From positions 1-54,513 of the forward strand of contig PNKH01000046.1 in NCBI GenBank assembly GCA_013822345.1: 54,513 bases of DNA, written 5' to 3'. The notes beneath the pieces were generated by a model. The model searched no databases and had not been told where the DNA came from. It saw only the letters and a list, made by a program, of their open reading frames with translations. The DNA is from Isosphaera sp. (lineage in GTDB: Bacteria; Planctomycetota; Planctomycetia; Gemmatales; Gemmataceae). Of the stretch, positions 8,199 through 16,094 are shown in pieces. Each line of letters opens with the position of its first letter. Within the stretch, counting starts at the first letter, position 1. Made by a program: the position numbers and the translations under genes.

Positions 8199-8626
8199 CA
8201 CTCCCCGTCGACCCGGAGGGAGGCGGCGACGGCCCGCAGCACCGGGTCGTGCGCCGCCCGGTCGTACTCGCTCACCTGGGTCAACACCAGGAGCGGCCCG
8301 GCCGCCGCCTCCAGGCACCGGGTCCGGCAGGTGGTCGACGTGTCCAGGGTGAGGAAGTCGATGTCGTGCCCGACCGCCGGCCGGCCGGCGACCGCCTCGA
8401 CCCGGTTCTCGGCGTCGAGTTCCTTGTACTCGGCCCGGAGGGCGGCGAGGGTCTGGTCGGCGAGGTCGGCCGGGTCGCGGGCGTCCGGGCGGACCGAGAC
8501 GAGCACGAACGCCGTGTCCGGGCTGCTGACCGTCACCGCCCACCCGCCGCCGTCGGACTCCTCGACCTCGACCCGCCAGGTCGCCGGGTGGCGGAACGAG
8601 ACGCCGTCGCGCTCGAACGTGTTCAT
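8198..8626 (-). CDS. DcrB/PsbP-like small protein
   Basis: 142 residues beginning MNTFERDGVSFRHPATWRVE, the sort of F-P-x-x-W opening seen in DUF1795/DcrB-like and PsbP-like folds, followed by alternating strands and VLVLTQVSEYDR. No signal peptide. Strong GGGAGGT ribosome binding site just upstream of the ATG at 8626; in-frame sequence further upstream belongs to a repeat and is excluded. Coupled to the 75-aa membrane protein, suggesting a soluble/membrane pair. Function unknown. Confidence 0.65.
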   Translation of the reverse strand: MNTFERDGVSFRHPATWRVEVEESDGGGWAVTVSSPDTAFVLVSVRPDARDPADLADQTLAALRAEYKELDAENRVEAVAGRPAVGHDIDFLTLDTSTTCRTRCLEAAAGPLLVLTQVSEYDRAAHDPVLRAVAASLRVDGE

Positions 8627-8637
8627 CGTGACCTCCC

Positions 8638-8731
8638 GTAGGGTGGGCCGAGCCCGGCGCTTCGCCGGGCGAGTCCCACCGCGGCGGGGTGGTGGGACTC
8701 GCGGGCGAAGCGCCCGCTCGGCCCACCCTAC
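8638..8731. repeat. cloverleaf-like palindrome, GTAGGGTGGGCCGAG family, copy 1
   Basis: Outer 16-bp stem 8638-8653 with 8716-8731. Inside it are two small hairpins (CCCGGCG-CTT-CGCCGGG and GCGGGCG-AAG-CGCCCGC) and an inner stem GAGTCCCACC (8671-8680) with GGTGGGACTC (8691-8700). Its right edge supplies the TAG stop of the ligase gene at 8728-8730. The second copy is at 12371-12464. Confidence 0.9.
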
Positions 8732-9837
8732 CCCAACCCCTCCCCCGTCTCGGCCACCAACTGGTCGGCGACCGCGCGGGTGCTGCCGGTCCGCTCGAAC
8801 GTCCGCAGCTGCCGGTCCGCGCTCGACCCGCCCTCCATGATCGTGTACGCGTACTCGACCTCCTTGCGGGTCCCCAGTTCGTCGATCACGTCCCGGAGGA
8901 ACCAGTCGATCATCTCGTGGATCAGCTCCCGGACCGGCACCTCCTTTTCCTTCCCCAGGTCGAGCAACTTCCCGTCCAGCCCGTACCGCACCGCCCGCCA
9001 CTTGTTCTCCTCGATCAGCTCGGTCGGGTACGGGCGGAACGTCACGTTGTCCCGCCGCATCTTCCACAGCTTGGCGATGATCGCCTGGAAGATCGCCGCC
9101 ACGCACACCGCCTCGTCCACCCGGGTGCAGACGTCGCAGATCCGGAACTCGAGCGTCGGGTACCGGTGGTTCGGGCGGACGTCGTACCAGATCTTCGACC
9201 CGTCCGGGATGCACCGCGTCTCGACCATCGTCCCGACCATCTCGTCGTACTCCGCCCACCCGTTGAACCGGCGGGGGATGCCGCTGCGGGGGAAGTGGCG
9301 GAAGACGATCGACCGGTAGCTCTTCAGCCCGGTGTTCCGCCCGGTCCAGAACGGGGAGCTGGTGGACAGGCAGAGGACGTGCGGGGCGAAGTACCGGGAC
9401 ACGTTCATCGCGTCGATCAGGAACTCCCGGTCCTCGATCCCGACGTGGACGTGGGTGCCGAAGATGAGCAGCTGCTGGGCCAGGTCGGCCATGTCCTGCT
9501 TCACCCCGAGATACCGCTCGAACGGGGTGATCTCCTGCTCCTCCCAGTTCGAGAACGGGTGGGTGCCGGCGGCCGCGATCCGCAGCCCGTGCCGCCCGGC
9601 CAGGTCGGAGATGCACCGGCGGAGCTTGACCAGCTCCGCCCGGGCCTCGGCCGGGGTGCGGCACACCTCCGTCCCGACCTCCACCATCGACTGGTGCAGC
9701 TCGGCCTTGATCTGCTCCTTCAGGACGAGCTTCCCCTCGTCGAGGATCTGCGTGATGTACGACTTCAGCTCCCCGGTCGCGGGGTCGATGATCTGGTACT
9801 CTTCCTCGATCCCGAGCGTCAGCGACGGAGCCTTCAT
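8728..9837 (-). CDS. GCS2-family carboxylate-amine ligase (YbdK-like)
   Basis: 369 residues. Family signs are [11 protein letters not shown] at the N-terminus (metal-binding glutamates), [24 protein letters not shown], and [15 protein letters not shown]2170 enzymes resemble the catalytic core of glutamate-cysteine ligase and join a carboxylate to an amine using ATP; weak glutamate-cysteine ligase activity is known for E. coli YbdK, but natural substrates are mostly unknown. ATG at 9837; the upstream in-frame extension lies in a repeat. It follows two ATP-grasp genes and an esterase on the same strand, arguing for a dedicated amide-bond-forming pathway rather than glutathione synthesis. Confidence 0.92.
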   Translation of the reverse strand: MKAPSLTLGIEEEYQIIDPATGELKSYITQILDEGKLVLKEQIKAELHQSMVEVGTEVCRTPAEARAELVKLRRCISDLAGRHGLRIAAAGTHPFSNWEEQEITPFERYLGVKQDMADLAQQLLIFGTHVHVGIEDREFLIDAMNVSRYFAPHVLCLSTSSPFWTGRNTGLKSYRSIVFRHFPRSGIPRRFNGWAEYDEMVGTMVETRCIPDGSKIWYDVRPNHRYPTLEFRICDVCTRVDEAVCVAAIFQAIIAKLWKMRRDNVTFRPYPTELIEENKWRAVRYGLDGKLLDLGKEKEVPVRELIHEMIDWFLRDVIDELGTRKEVEYAYTIMEGGSSADRQLRTFERTGSTRAVADQLVAETGEGLG

Positions 9838-9859
9838 TGCTGCCCCAAGCAGAAGAGGA

Positions 9860-9986
9860 GCCACGGATGGACACGGATGAAACACGGATCCGGACAGAGA
9901 TGATTGTTCAGATCGGCGGGAGGAATGCCACAGGTCTTAACCCTGTTTCCCTCTTCATCCGTGTTTCATCCGTGTCCATCCGTGGC
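9860..9986. repeat. long-loop inverted repeat, 30-bp perfect arms
   Basis: Arms 9860-9889 and 9957-9986, identical as inverted copies, built on the word CACGGATG and separated by 67 bases of lower-GC DNA. It occupies most of the gap between the ATP-grasp stop and the carboxylate-amine ligase start. Confidence 0.9.
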
Positions 9987-9997
9987 CGCTTCATCCG

Positions 9998-11356
9998 TCA
10001 GCGCGGCTCGACCAGGAACGTCGGGACGGTGCTCCCGCCGCCGGCGGTGACGTTCACCAAGGGGTCGGTCGAGATGCGGGTCAGGCACCCGTGGACGAAC
10101 GCCCCGAACGCCACGTACGGGTTCGTGTCGAGGGTGCGGTCGAGGACGTGCAGGGTGCCGTTCTCGAACCCCGGGAACGGCTCCCGCGGCAGCCGCACCT
10201 TCTTCTGCACGACGTGCGGCGACTCCAGGGCGACCTTCACCGCCGCCTCCCACGCGGCCTGGTCGACCGTCCACCCGAGGACGATCCCCTTCCCGCCGTA
10301 GTCGTCGTTCGGCTTCAGCACCAGCGTCTCGCGGTTCGCCAGGGTCCACGGGACGAGGTCGACCGGCGAGCCGTCCGGGGCGACCGTCTTCCGCTCCTCC
10401 AGCACGCGCGTCCAGGGGATGTGCCGCTTGACCGCGGCGAGCTGGGCGGCGGTGAACAGGCCGGCGTTCCGCTCGTCCGACAGGACCGCCAGCGACGCCT
10501 TCTTGAACAGGACCTTGCACCGGAACGAGTTCACCATGCACGCCGCCCGGTCCCGGACGGCCCGCACCACCGGGTGCTCCATCCCGCCCCGCTCGATCAG
10601 TTCCGTGATGAGCACCCGCTTGTAGATCAGGGTGATGTGGTAGTCGCCGGCGGTCAGCTTGCCGTCGTGGTACTCGCAGTCCCGCGGGTCGACGATCCGG
10701 GCCTCGACCCCCATCCGCTTGAAGTAGTCGTAGAAGAGGACGAACTCGCCGAACGTCGGCACCTCGCGCCAGTCGAGGATGGCGACCCGCGGCGGGTCGG
10801 ACGTGTTCCCCTGCCACTGGCGGAACGAGTCGACGAGGGCGTGCAGGACGCCGGGCCGGGCCGGGATCGGGAGGACCTGGTGGGTCCGCTGGAACTCCTG
10901 GAACACCGGCAGCCCGTAGAACAGGGCGGCGAGGGCGTCGGAGTACCCGGCCCCGGCCGGCGTCTCGGTGTTGAACTCGGTGAACAAGAGCTCGTCGTCG
11001 GCCGCGAAGAACGAGTCGAACCGGCTGGTCGGGCTGGGGTCGCGGTACCCGGGGTGGACGGCGAGGAGCTCGTCCTCCCACGGCAGCAGGCGGAACTGGG
11101 CGCGGAAGGCGGGGTCGGCGAGGGCCCGGTCGTGGGCGGCCTGGAACGCCGGGAGCAGCGCCCCGACGGCGTCGCGGAGGAGGCGGTACCGGGCGGGGGT
11201 GAGGAACCGGGGGCGGAGGACGGTGCAGACCGGGCGGTCGCCGAACCGCAGCCCGCGGGCCTGCTGGGCCGACTCCAGGGCGGCGTGGGAGTCGGCCGCC
11301 AGGGCCGGCCCGGCCGCGAGCAGGTCGTGGTAGGCGGCGATCGCGTCGGCAGACAT
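9998..11356 (-). CDS. circularly permuted ATP-grasp ligase
   Basis: 452 residues from the ATG at 11356. Key segments are LLFTEFNTETPAGAGYSDA near residue 135, VAILDWREVPTFGEF, and the late nucleotide-binding stretch TLVLKPNDDYGGKGIVLGW, the order expected of circularly permuted ATP-grasp proteins (CP_ATPgrasp-like). They ligate a carboxylate to an amine through an acyl phosphate. No signal peptide or membrane segment, so cytoplasmic. The longer in-frame start is made of repeat DNA. Sits between a RimK-like ATP-grasp and a GCS2 ligase, suggesting successive ligations on one product. Exact subfamily uncertain. Confidence 0.82.
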   Translation of the reverse strand: MSADAIAAYHDLLAAGPALAADSHAALESAQQARGLRFGDRPVCTVLRPRFLTPARYRLLRDAVGALLPAFQAAHDRALADPAFRAQFRLLPWEDELLAVHPGYRDPSPTSRFDSFFAADDELLFTEFNTETPAGAGYSDALAALFYGLPVFQEFQRTHQVLPIPARPGVLHALVDSFRQWQGNTSDPPRVAILDWREVPTFGEFVLFYDYFKRMGVEARIVDPRDCEYHDGKLTAGDYHITLIYKRVLITELIERGGMEHPVVRAVRDRAACMVNSFRCKVLFKKASLAVLSDERNAGLFTAAQLAAVKRHIPWTRVLEERKTVAPDGSPVDLVPWTLANRETLVLKPNDDYGGKGIVLGWTVDQAAWEAAVKVALESPHVVQKKVRLPREPFPGFENGTLHVLDRTLDTNPYVAFGAFVHGCLTRISTDPLVNVTAGGGSTVPTFLVEPR

Positions 11357-11371
11357 AGCCGATCTCCGCTC

Positions 11372-11428
11372 GTGGGCGAGGCACTCCTGCCTCGCTGCCG
11401 GGGTGCGAGGCAGGAGTGCCTCGCCCAC
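11372..11428. repeat. intergenic palindrome, 23-bp perfect arms
   Basis: Arms 11372-11394 and 11406-11428 (word GTGGGCGAGGCACTCCTGCC), loop about 11 bases. It lies between the two ATP-grasp genes. Confidence 0.9.
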
Positions 11429-11440
11429 AAAACCATACGG

Positions 11441-12358
11441 CTAGAACAGCTTCGCCCACCGCAGCTCGGCGAGCTGCGGGCGGGGGCTCAGGGCCCGGTC
11501 GACGACCACGTCGGCCATCTTCTGGACCACCCAGTCGAAGTACCCCGGGGTCAGGGAGTTGATGTCCATGTCCGGGGCCGGGTTCATGAAGTCGATGGCG
11601 TACGGCACCCCGTCCTTGATCGCCCACTCGACGGTGTTCATGTCGTACCCGAGGGCCCCGACCAGCTTCAGCGAGTCGGCGACGACTCGGGCCCGGACGG
11701 CCGGGGTGAGGTAGTCCTCGTCGGCCAGGTACCGGCGGTTGTGGGTGTCGTACGGCATCGGCAGGACGGCCTCCCGGCCGAGGCACATGACCCGGACGTA
11801 CTGGTCCCACTTGACGAACTCCTGGGCCACCATGGTCAGCAGCCCGGACCCGTCGTAGTACCGGATCAGCTCCTCGACCGAGTGGCAGACGTACACCCCG
11901 CGCCACCCGCCGCCGTGGGCGTCCTTGAGCACGCACGGGAGCCCGACGTAGTCGACGATCGCCTGCCAGTCCATCGGGTAGGTGAGATTCCGCAGGCTCT
12001 CGGTCTTGACGATCCCGGGGACGTAGTCCTTGTTCGGCAGGGCGACCGTCTTCGGGTGGGCCAAGCCGAGCTTGGCGCAGAGCGAGGCGCCGAAGAACTT
12101 GTCGTCGGCGGTCCACATGAACGGGTTGTTGACGACCGTCACGCCCTCGAGCACCGCGTGCTTGAGGTAGCTGCGGTAGTACGGGACCTCGTGGGAGATG
12201 CGGTCGACGAGGACGGCGTACGGGACCGGCTCGTCCATCCGGGTGCCGCCGAGCTTGGCGAACTCGGCGACGACGCCGCGGTCCCGGCGGTTCACCTCCT
12301 CGATGAACCGCGGCGGGAACGACCACTCCCGACCGACCAGCACGCCGACGCGCTTCAT
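11441..12358 (-). CDS. RimK-like ATP-grasp ligase
   Basis: 305 residues from ATG at 12358 (MKRVGVLVGREWSFP). ATP-grasp features are CVLKDAHGGGWRGVYV for nucleotide binding, WDQYVRVMCLGREAV, and the Mg-binding C-terminal run TVEWAIKDG followed by AIDFMNPAPDMD with Glu, Asp and Asn in the family order. No export signal. Such enzymes add amino acids or other amines to a carboxylate. It is followed 84 bp downstream by the permuted ATP-grasp gene and preceded by the esterase gene, all leftward. Substrate unknown. Confidence 0.88.
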   Translation of the reverse strand: MKRVGVLVGREWSFPPRFIEEVNRRDRGVVAEFAKLGGTRMDEPVPYAVLVDRISHEVPYYRSYLKHAVLEGVTVVNNPFMWTADDKFFGASLCAKLGLAHPKTVALPNKDYVPGIVKTESLRNLTYPMDWQAIVDYVGLPCVLKDAHGGGWRGVYVCHSVEELIRYYDGSGLLTMVAQEFVKWDQYVRVMCLGREAVLPMPYDTHNRRYLADEDYLTPAVRARVVADSLKLVGALGYDMNTVEWAIKDGVPYAIDFMNPAPDMDINSLTPGYFDWVVQKMADVVVDRALSPRPQLAELRWAKLF

Positions 12359-12370
12359 GGGTGCCTTCTC

Positions 12371-12464
12371 GTAGGGTGGGCCGAGTCCGGCGCTTCGCCG
12401 GGCGAGTCCCACCTGGGTAGGCGCGGTGGGACTCGCCCGCAGAGCCGGGCTCGGCCCACCCTAC
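12371..12464. repeat. cloverleaf-like palindrome, GTAGGGTGGGCCGAG family, copy 2
   Basis: Outer 15-bp stem 12371-12385 with 12450-12464; inner 14-bp stem 12400-12413 with 12425-12438; small side hairpin CCGGCG-CTT-CGCCGG. The left half is almost identical to 8653-8680, showing the two are copies of one element. Confidence 0.9.
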
Positions 12465-12469
12465 CAAAC

Positions 12470-13189
12470 CTAATCATGTCCGCCGATGTACATCCCGACC
12501 ATCTTGTGCCAGACCGGCCAGTCGTGGGCGAACCCGTCCCACTCCCGCAGGGCGTTCCCGACCCCCTTGTGCCACAGCTTCCCGGACAGCTCCCGGTTCT
12601 GGTGAACCAGCCGGTCCCCGTTCCCGACCGCCAGGATCACGTCCTGTCGGCGGAGGTGGTGGAGCCGCCAGCCGTCGTTCTCGTTCGGGATGAAGTCGAC
12701 CGGGTTCTGGAAGTACACCGTCTCGTTGTGGTACCCGCCGAGGAACTCCTTGATGTCGACCAGCCCGCTCATGGCGAGGATGCGGTCGACCTTGTCCGGG
12801 TGGCGGAGGCCGATCGACGCGGCGTGGAACGCCCCGAAGCTGGCCCCGGTCAGGATGGTGTACGGGTGGCCGTTCCGCCACCGGGTCCAGGGGAGGACCT
12901 CGTTGACGATGTACGAGGTGTACTGCTCGTTCCGCCAGGCCCGGGCCCCGGGGTGCCGGTGGTACGCGTACCAGCTCTCGCGGTCGACGGCGTCGACGCA
13001 GGTGAGGTGGAGCCAGCCGTTCTCCAGGAGGTGGGCGAGGGCGTGCGGCATGCCGCGGTCCTCCCACTCGTGGAACCGCCCGCCGGAGGTCGGGAAGGCG
13101 ATCGCGCGGGCGCCGCCGTGCCCGAACTCGAGGAGCTCCATGTCCCGGTGGAGGGACGGGCTCCACCACCGATGGTACGCCCGGTGCAT
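12470..13189 (-). CDS. alpha/beta-hydrolase esterase
   Basis: 239 residues. Esterase-D-like hydrolase with nucleophile elbow TGASFGAFHAA, a likely acid in VGNGDRLV, and a late His in DGFAHDWPVW. No signal peptide, so intracellular. First gene of the leftward amidoligase operon, starting at the ATG at 13189 with a promoter candidate about 45 bp upstream. A hydrolase beside three amide-forming ligases could release, trim or transfer the product. Family known, substrate not. Confidence 0.85.
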   Translation of the reverse strand: MHRAYHRWWSPSLHRDMELLEFGHGGARAIAFPTSGGRFHEWEDRGMPHALAHLLENGWLHLTCVDAVDRESWYAYHRHPGARAWRNEQYTSYIVNEVLPWTRWRNGHPYTILTGASFGAFHAASIGLRHPDKVDRILAMSGLVDIKEFLGGYHNETVYFQNPVDFIPNENDGWRLHHLRRQDVILAVGNGDRLVHQNRELSGKLWHKGVGNALREWDGFAHDWPVWHKMVGMYIGGHD

Positions 13190-13233
13190 GCGTCGGCCGG
13201 ACCGCGCGGGTGACGGGATGAGAGGATAAGTGG

Positions 13234-13262
13234 AGTATGCGCGGGCGGGGCGGGATCGGCAA
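13234..13262 (-). promoter_or_regulatory. candidate promoter of the amidoligase operon
   Basis: Minus strand TTGCCG (13262-13257), 17-base spacer, CATACT (13239-13234), about 45 bases before the esterase ATG. Four of six matches in each box; by eye only. Confidence 0.35.
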
Positions 13263-13324
13263 CGGACGGGTCGGGCGAAACGGGTCGCCGGCCGGGCCGG
13301 GGGGTGCGGCGGTGACGGCCCGGG

Positions 13325-13352
13325 TTGACAACCGGGCGCGGGCGGTTATCCA
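13325..13352 (+). promoter_or_regulatory. candidate promoter for the divergent lipoprotein gene
   Basis: TTGACA at 13325-13330, 16-base spacer, TATCCA at 13347-13352, then a leader of about 25 bases to the ATG at 13384. The -35 is perfect, the -10 weak. Confidence 0.4.
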
Positions 13353-13383
13353 CCTTCATTCCCACATTCACGAGGCGACGCCG

Positions 13384-13884
13384 ATGCGCCCCGCGTGCCT
13401 TGCACTGGTCTCCGCCGCGGCGGCGTGCGCCGGCTGTGCCGGCCTCGTCGCCGGGCACGGCCTCGACCCGGACTCCCTCTACCGCTCGCGGATCGAGGAG
13501 ATCGCGACGCCCGGGACGGTTACGGCGGACGAGGACGGGTCGGTCCGGTTCCGGACCTGCCGCAAGGTGGCCGAGCCGGAGCGGGCCGACCGTTATTGGA
13601 GGAACGACCTGGGCACGTTCTGGCTGGCAGAGGTTCCGCACCTCCCGCACGAGCTGTACCGTGCCGCCCGCACCAACCTGTCCGGCCAGGACGTGACGGT
13701 GGCGTACACGGACCTCGGCTTCGTCAGCGCGGTGTGGGTCGACGGCCACGCGGCGTACTTCCGCCCCATCAAGCCGGACGACCCGGCGTACGGGCGGCCG
13801 GCGACCGCGGCTTACTCCGGCGGCCGGCCGGGCGAACCGCGACCGTCAGGGAGCGGGTGTAGCTCGGACACACCCGCTCCCTGA
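13384..13884 (+). CDS. putative lipoprotein ending inside a repeat
   Basis: 166 residues. The N-terminus MRPACLALVSAAAACAGC looks like a lipoprotein signal with an Ala-Gly-Cys end, though the -3 residue is not the usual Leu. The mature part is unrecognised (FRTCRKVAEPERADRYWRND, then DVTVAYTDLGF). The last 16 or so residues (GEPRPSGSGCSSDTPAP) are read through the palindrome at 13829-13901, and the TGA at 13882 lies in its right arm, so the original C-terminus was probably replaced by repeat DNA. In-frame sequence upstream of 13384 lacks a signal and is rejected. Confidence 0.65.
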   Translation: MRPACLALVSAAAACAGCAGLVAGHGLDPDSLYRSRIEEIATPGTVTADEDGSVRFRTCRKVAEPERADRYWRNDLGTFWLAEVPHLPHELYRAARTNLSGQDVTVAYTDLGFVSAVWVDGHAAYFRPIKPDDPAYGRPATAAYSGGRPGEPRPSGSGCSSDTPAP

Positions 13885-13901
13885 CGGTCGCGGTTCGCCC
13901 G
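13829..13901. repeat. palindrome, 32-bp perfect arms, overlaps a gene end
   Basis: Arms 13829-13860 and 13870-13901 (word GCGACCGTCAGGGAGCGGGT), 9-base loop. It sits between convergent genes, so it may also serve as a bidirectional terminator, and it supplies the stop codon of the lipoprotein gene. Confidence 0.92.
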
Positions 13902-13909
13902 CCGGGCGG

Positions 13910-14848
13910 TCACGCCGCCGCGTACTTGTCCCGCAGCTTGTCCAGGTACTTCTTGCTGTCCGCCGTCACCTGCCAGGCGTCCGGCCAGAAGCACAGGTCG
14001 ACGCACCACCAGTCGTGCGGCACCCCGGCCGACCGCAGCGCCGGGGCGAGCTGGTCGAAGTTCAGCTTCCCCGTCCCGAACGGGTTGTGCGTCGACGTGT
14101 TGTGCTCGTTCAGGCTCCCGTCCGAGTCGATCACGTGGACGTGGGTGATCTTCCCCTTCAGCTTCTCCAGCAGCTCCAGTTCGCCGCCCGGCAGCGTCTC
14201 CTTCGCCCCGCTCTGGTTCGCACCGACGACCGCGCACATGTGCGCGTGGCAGGTGTCGTACAGCACCCCGAAGTTGTTGTTCCCCTTCGCCCGCACCAGG
14301 TCGACCAGCGTCACGATCTCCGACGGCTTGTTGAACGCGAACCCCGGCTCGAACTCCCAGCACACGTTCATCCCGTAGTCGGCCGCCATCCTGCTCGCCT
14401 TATCCCAGACCGCCGCGATCCGCTCCATCCCCTTCTCGGCCCCGAGGTCCTTCCCGTCCTTCTCGAAGTAATCCGGGCCGATCACGGTGTCGACGCGGAT
14501 CGTCTTCACGTCCAGGTCGGCGGCGAACGCGCACCACCCGAGGAAGGCGGTTAGGTAGGCGGAGGGCGTCTCGTCCATGATGGAGGTGCCGGGCGTCTTG
14601 AACGCCCACAGGTCGATCGCGATCCCGGACAGGGCCAGGCCGTGGTCGGCGATCGTCTTCTTCAGCTTCGCCCGGCTGGCCCGGGTCGGGTGCGACGCCG
14701 GGCTCGGGTGCGGGCCGAAGCTGCCGAGCTCCACCCCGTCGTACCCGAGGTCCTGCAGCTTGTGCAGGATGACGTGGAAGTCGTTCGTCGGCTCCTTCTG
14801 GTTGAACAGGTACGCCCAGGTGCCGATCGAGATGCGAGCCTTGGCCAT
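13910..14848 (-). CDS. xylose-isomerase-like TIM-barrel sugar isomerase/epimerase
   Basis: 312 residues, no signal peptide. AP_endonuc_2/IolE-type barrel: KARISIGTWAYLF at the first strand, GYDGVELGSFG, NVCWEFEPGFAF with a metal-binding Glu, NFGVLYDTCHAHM with Asp and His, and THVHVIDSDG. These are the strand-end ligand positions for a divalent metal in this family. ATG at 14848. Stands alone between a convergent lipoprotein gene and a divergent small gene; a planctomycete sugar-catabolism role is likely but the substrate is unknown. The 280-bp region upstream shows no clear promoter. Confidence 0.88.
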   Translation of the reverse strand: MAKARISIGTWAYLFNQKEPTNDFHVILHKLQDLGYDGVELGSFGPHPSPASHPTRASRAKLKKTIADHGLALSGIAIDLWAFKTPGTSIMDETPSAYLTAFLGWCAFAADLDVKTIRVDTVIGPDYFEKDGKDLGAEKGMERIAAVWDKASRMAADYGMNVCWEFEPGFAFNKPSEIVTLVDLVRAKGNNNFGVLYDTCHAHMCAVVGANQSGAKETLPGGELELLEKLKGKITHVHVIDSDGSLNEHNTSTHNPFGTGKLNFDQLAPALRSAGVPHDWWCVDLCFWPDAWQVTADSKKYLDKLRDKYAAA

Positions 14849-15128
14849 GGTCGTGTCCCCTGGTGAGAGAGTGGGCCGGGCGTGACGGTCGTGCCGGGGC
14901 CGGGCGGCCGCGGGGCGCCACCCGACCTCGACATTTGACCACCATCGACGTATCCTTCAAACCCCCGCGGCGGGGGGGGTGTCGGAAGCTCGGTTCTAGC
15001 CCCGACTTCCGGGGATTACAAGCGGTGGGGGACACTTTTTCCCGCCCGCCGCGCAAGTTCCGGCCGGCCGGGGCGAACTTGACAGTACAAGACGTGTCTA
15101 CTCCGGTGTGACACGAGGAGCGGGAGAC

Positions 15129-15479
15129 ATGAGCAAGGTCCGGGAGAAGTGTGGGGCGGTGGCGACGGCGCGGCGGCCGCGGGCGGTCGTGGTCGGCGGG
15201 GCCCGCCGCGGCCGGGTCGCGGACCGGTTCCGCGAGCTCGGCTGGGAGGTGACCCCGGTCACCGCCGGGGCCGGCCTCGCCTGCGGCATCCTGAGCCTGG
15301 TGCGGAAGCCGGCGGTCGTGGTCCTGCCGGTGGACACCGGGTGGGAGAGCGGGTACCTGGTCGCGGCCAAGCTGCGGGCCGCCCGGCCGGGGCTGCGGGT
15401 GATCCTGGTCGCCCCGGCCCGGACCCCGTGGACCGAGCGGTTCGCCCGGTTCGTCGGGGCGACCCTGGTGGCCGGATGA
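15129..15479 (+). CDS. CheY-like pseudo-receiver protein (116 aa)
   Basis: The predicted alternation of strands and helices follows a receiver domain: RAVVVGG, RVADRFRELG, WEVTPVTAG, PAVVVLPVDTG, LVAAKLRAARPG, LRVILVAP. The acidic pair after strand 1 is missing and the usual phospho-Asp after strand 3 is not clearly present, so it would not be phosphorylated conventionally. ATG at 15129 with GGAGCGGGAG just upstream; a GTG at 15108 is an alternative. Single-gene unit ending at the edge of a palindrome. Fold assignment is inference. Confidence 0.6.
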   Translation: MSKVREKCGAVATARRPRAVVVGGARRGRVADRFRELGWEVTPVTAGAGLACGILSLVRKPAVVVLPVDTGWESGYLVAAKLRAARPGLRVILVAPARTPWTERFARFVGATLVAG

Positions 15480-15488
15480 CCCCCCGTT

Positions 15489-15566
15489 TAGCCGTGGCGC
15501 GGAGTCCTCGGAGCGGAGCGCGAGGTCTGCGTCGCGCTCCGCTCCGAGGACTCCGCGTCGCGGCTA
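15489..15566. repeat. palindrome, TAGCCGCGACGCGGAGT family, copy 1
   Basis: Arms 15489-15523 and 15532-15566, 33 of 35 bases complementary. Lies between convergent genes. A related element is at 36618-36688 and fragments are at 19215-19233 and 29590-29606. Confidence 0.9.
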
Positions 15567-15571
15567 CGCGG

Positions 15572-16039
15572 TCACTCCACCTCGAAGACGCATTCGATCT
15601 CGACGGCGATGTTCCCGGGCAGCGAGTTGTGCCCGACCGCGCTCCGCGCCCCGACCCCGTTCTCCTCCCCGAACACGTCCTTCATCAGCTCCGAGAACCC
15701 GTTGATCACCTTCGGCTGGTCGAGAAAGTCGTCGGTGCAGTTCACCATCCCGTAGGTCTTCAGCAGCCGCTTCACCTTCTTCAGCGACCCGAGGGTGTCC
15801 TTGACGGTGGCGAGGATCGCCAGGCCGGTCTGGCGGGCCGCCTCCTTCCCCTGGTCGACGGTCATGTCCTTCCCGAGCCGGCCGGTGATCATCGTCTTGT
15901 CGGCCTTCAGCGGGCCGTGCCCGGACACGAACAGCAGGGTGCCGTGCTTGACCGCCGTCTTGTACACGGCGACCGGCTTCGGGGCCGGCGGCAGGGTAAG
16001 GTGCAGCTCGTCGATCCGCTTGTCCGGGTCGCTCAGCAT
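15572..16039 (-). CDS. ridA: RidA/YjgF-family protein
   Basis: 155 residues. Family marks are LLFVSGHGPLKAD, DQGKEAARQTGLAILATVKD and the C-terminal NIAVEIECVFEVE; the usual imine-binding Arg is expected near VGARSAVGHNSLPGN. RidA proteins hydrolyse reactive enamines and imines from amino-acid dehydration. It follows the enolase-like gene by 55 bp on the same strand and may be the last member of the Liv transporter operon, which fits amino-acid turnover. Somewhat longer than the 128-residue E. coli protein. Confidence 0.9.
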   Translation of the reverse strand: MLSDPDKRIDELHLTLPPAPKPVAVYKTAVKHGTLLFVSGHGPLKADKTMITGRLGKDMTVDQGKEAARQTGLAILATVKDTLGSLKKVKRLLKTYGMVNCTDDFLDQPKVINGFSELMKDVFGEENGVGARSAVGHNSLPGNIAVEIECVFEVE

Positions 16040-16094
16040 GGCGGGCCTCCGTGGGGGGTGACCATGTGATACCCGGGCGGCGCGGGAACGGCAA

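Noticed and set aside
8638-8731. tRNA or tRNA-like gene suggested by the cloverleaf outline
   Set aside because: Stem lengths do not fit a tRNA; there is no T-arm consensus or anticodon loop. It is a repeat element with a second copy at 12371.
9860-9986. Small IS or MITE with coding capacity
   Set aside because: The 67-base interior has no gene. Treated as an inverted repeat, although a MITE origin cannot be excluded.
13346-13354. TTATCCACC, one mismatch from a DnaA box
   Set aside because: Single isolated match, no cluster of boxes and no replication genes nearby. It overlaps a better explained promoter candidate.
15079-15106. TTGACA at 15079-15084 as promoter for the pseudo-receiver gene
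   Set aside because: No acceptable -10 at 15-19 bases downstream (TCCGGT-like words only).
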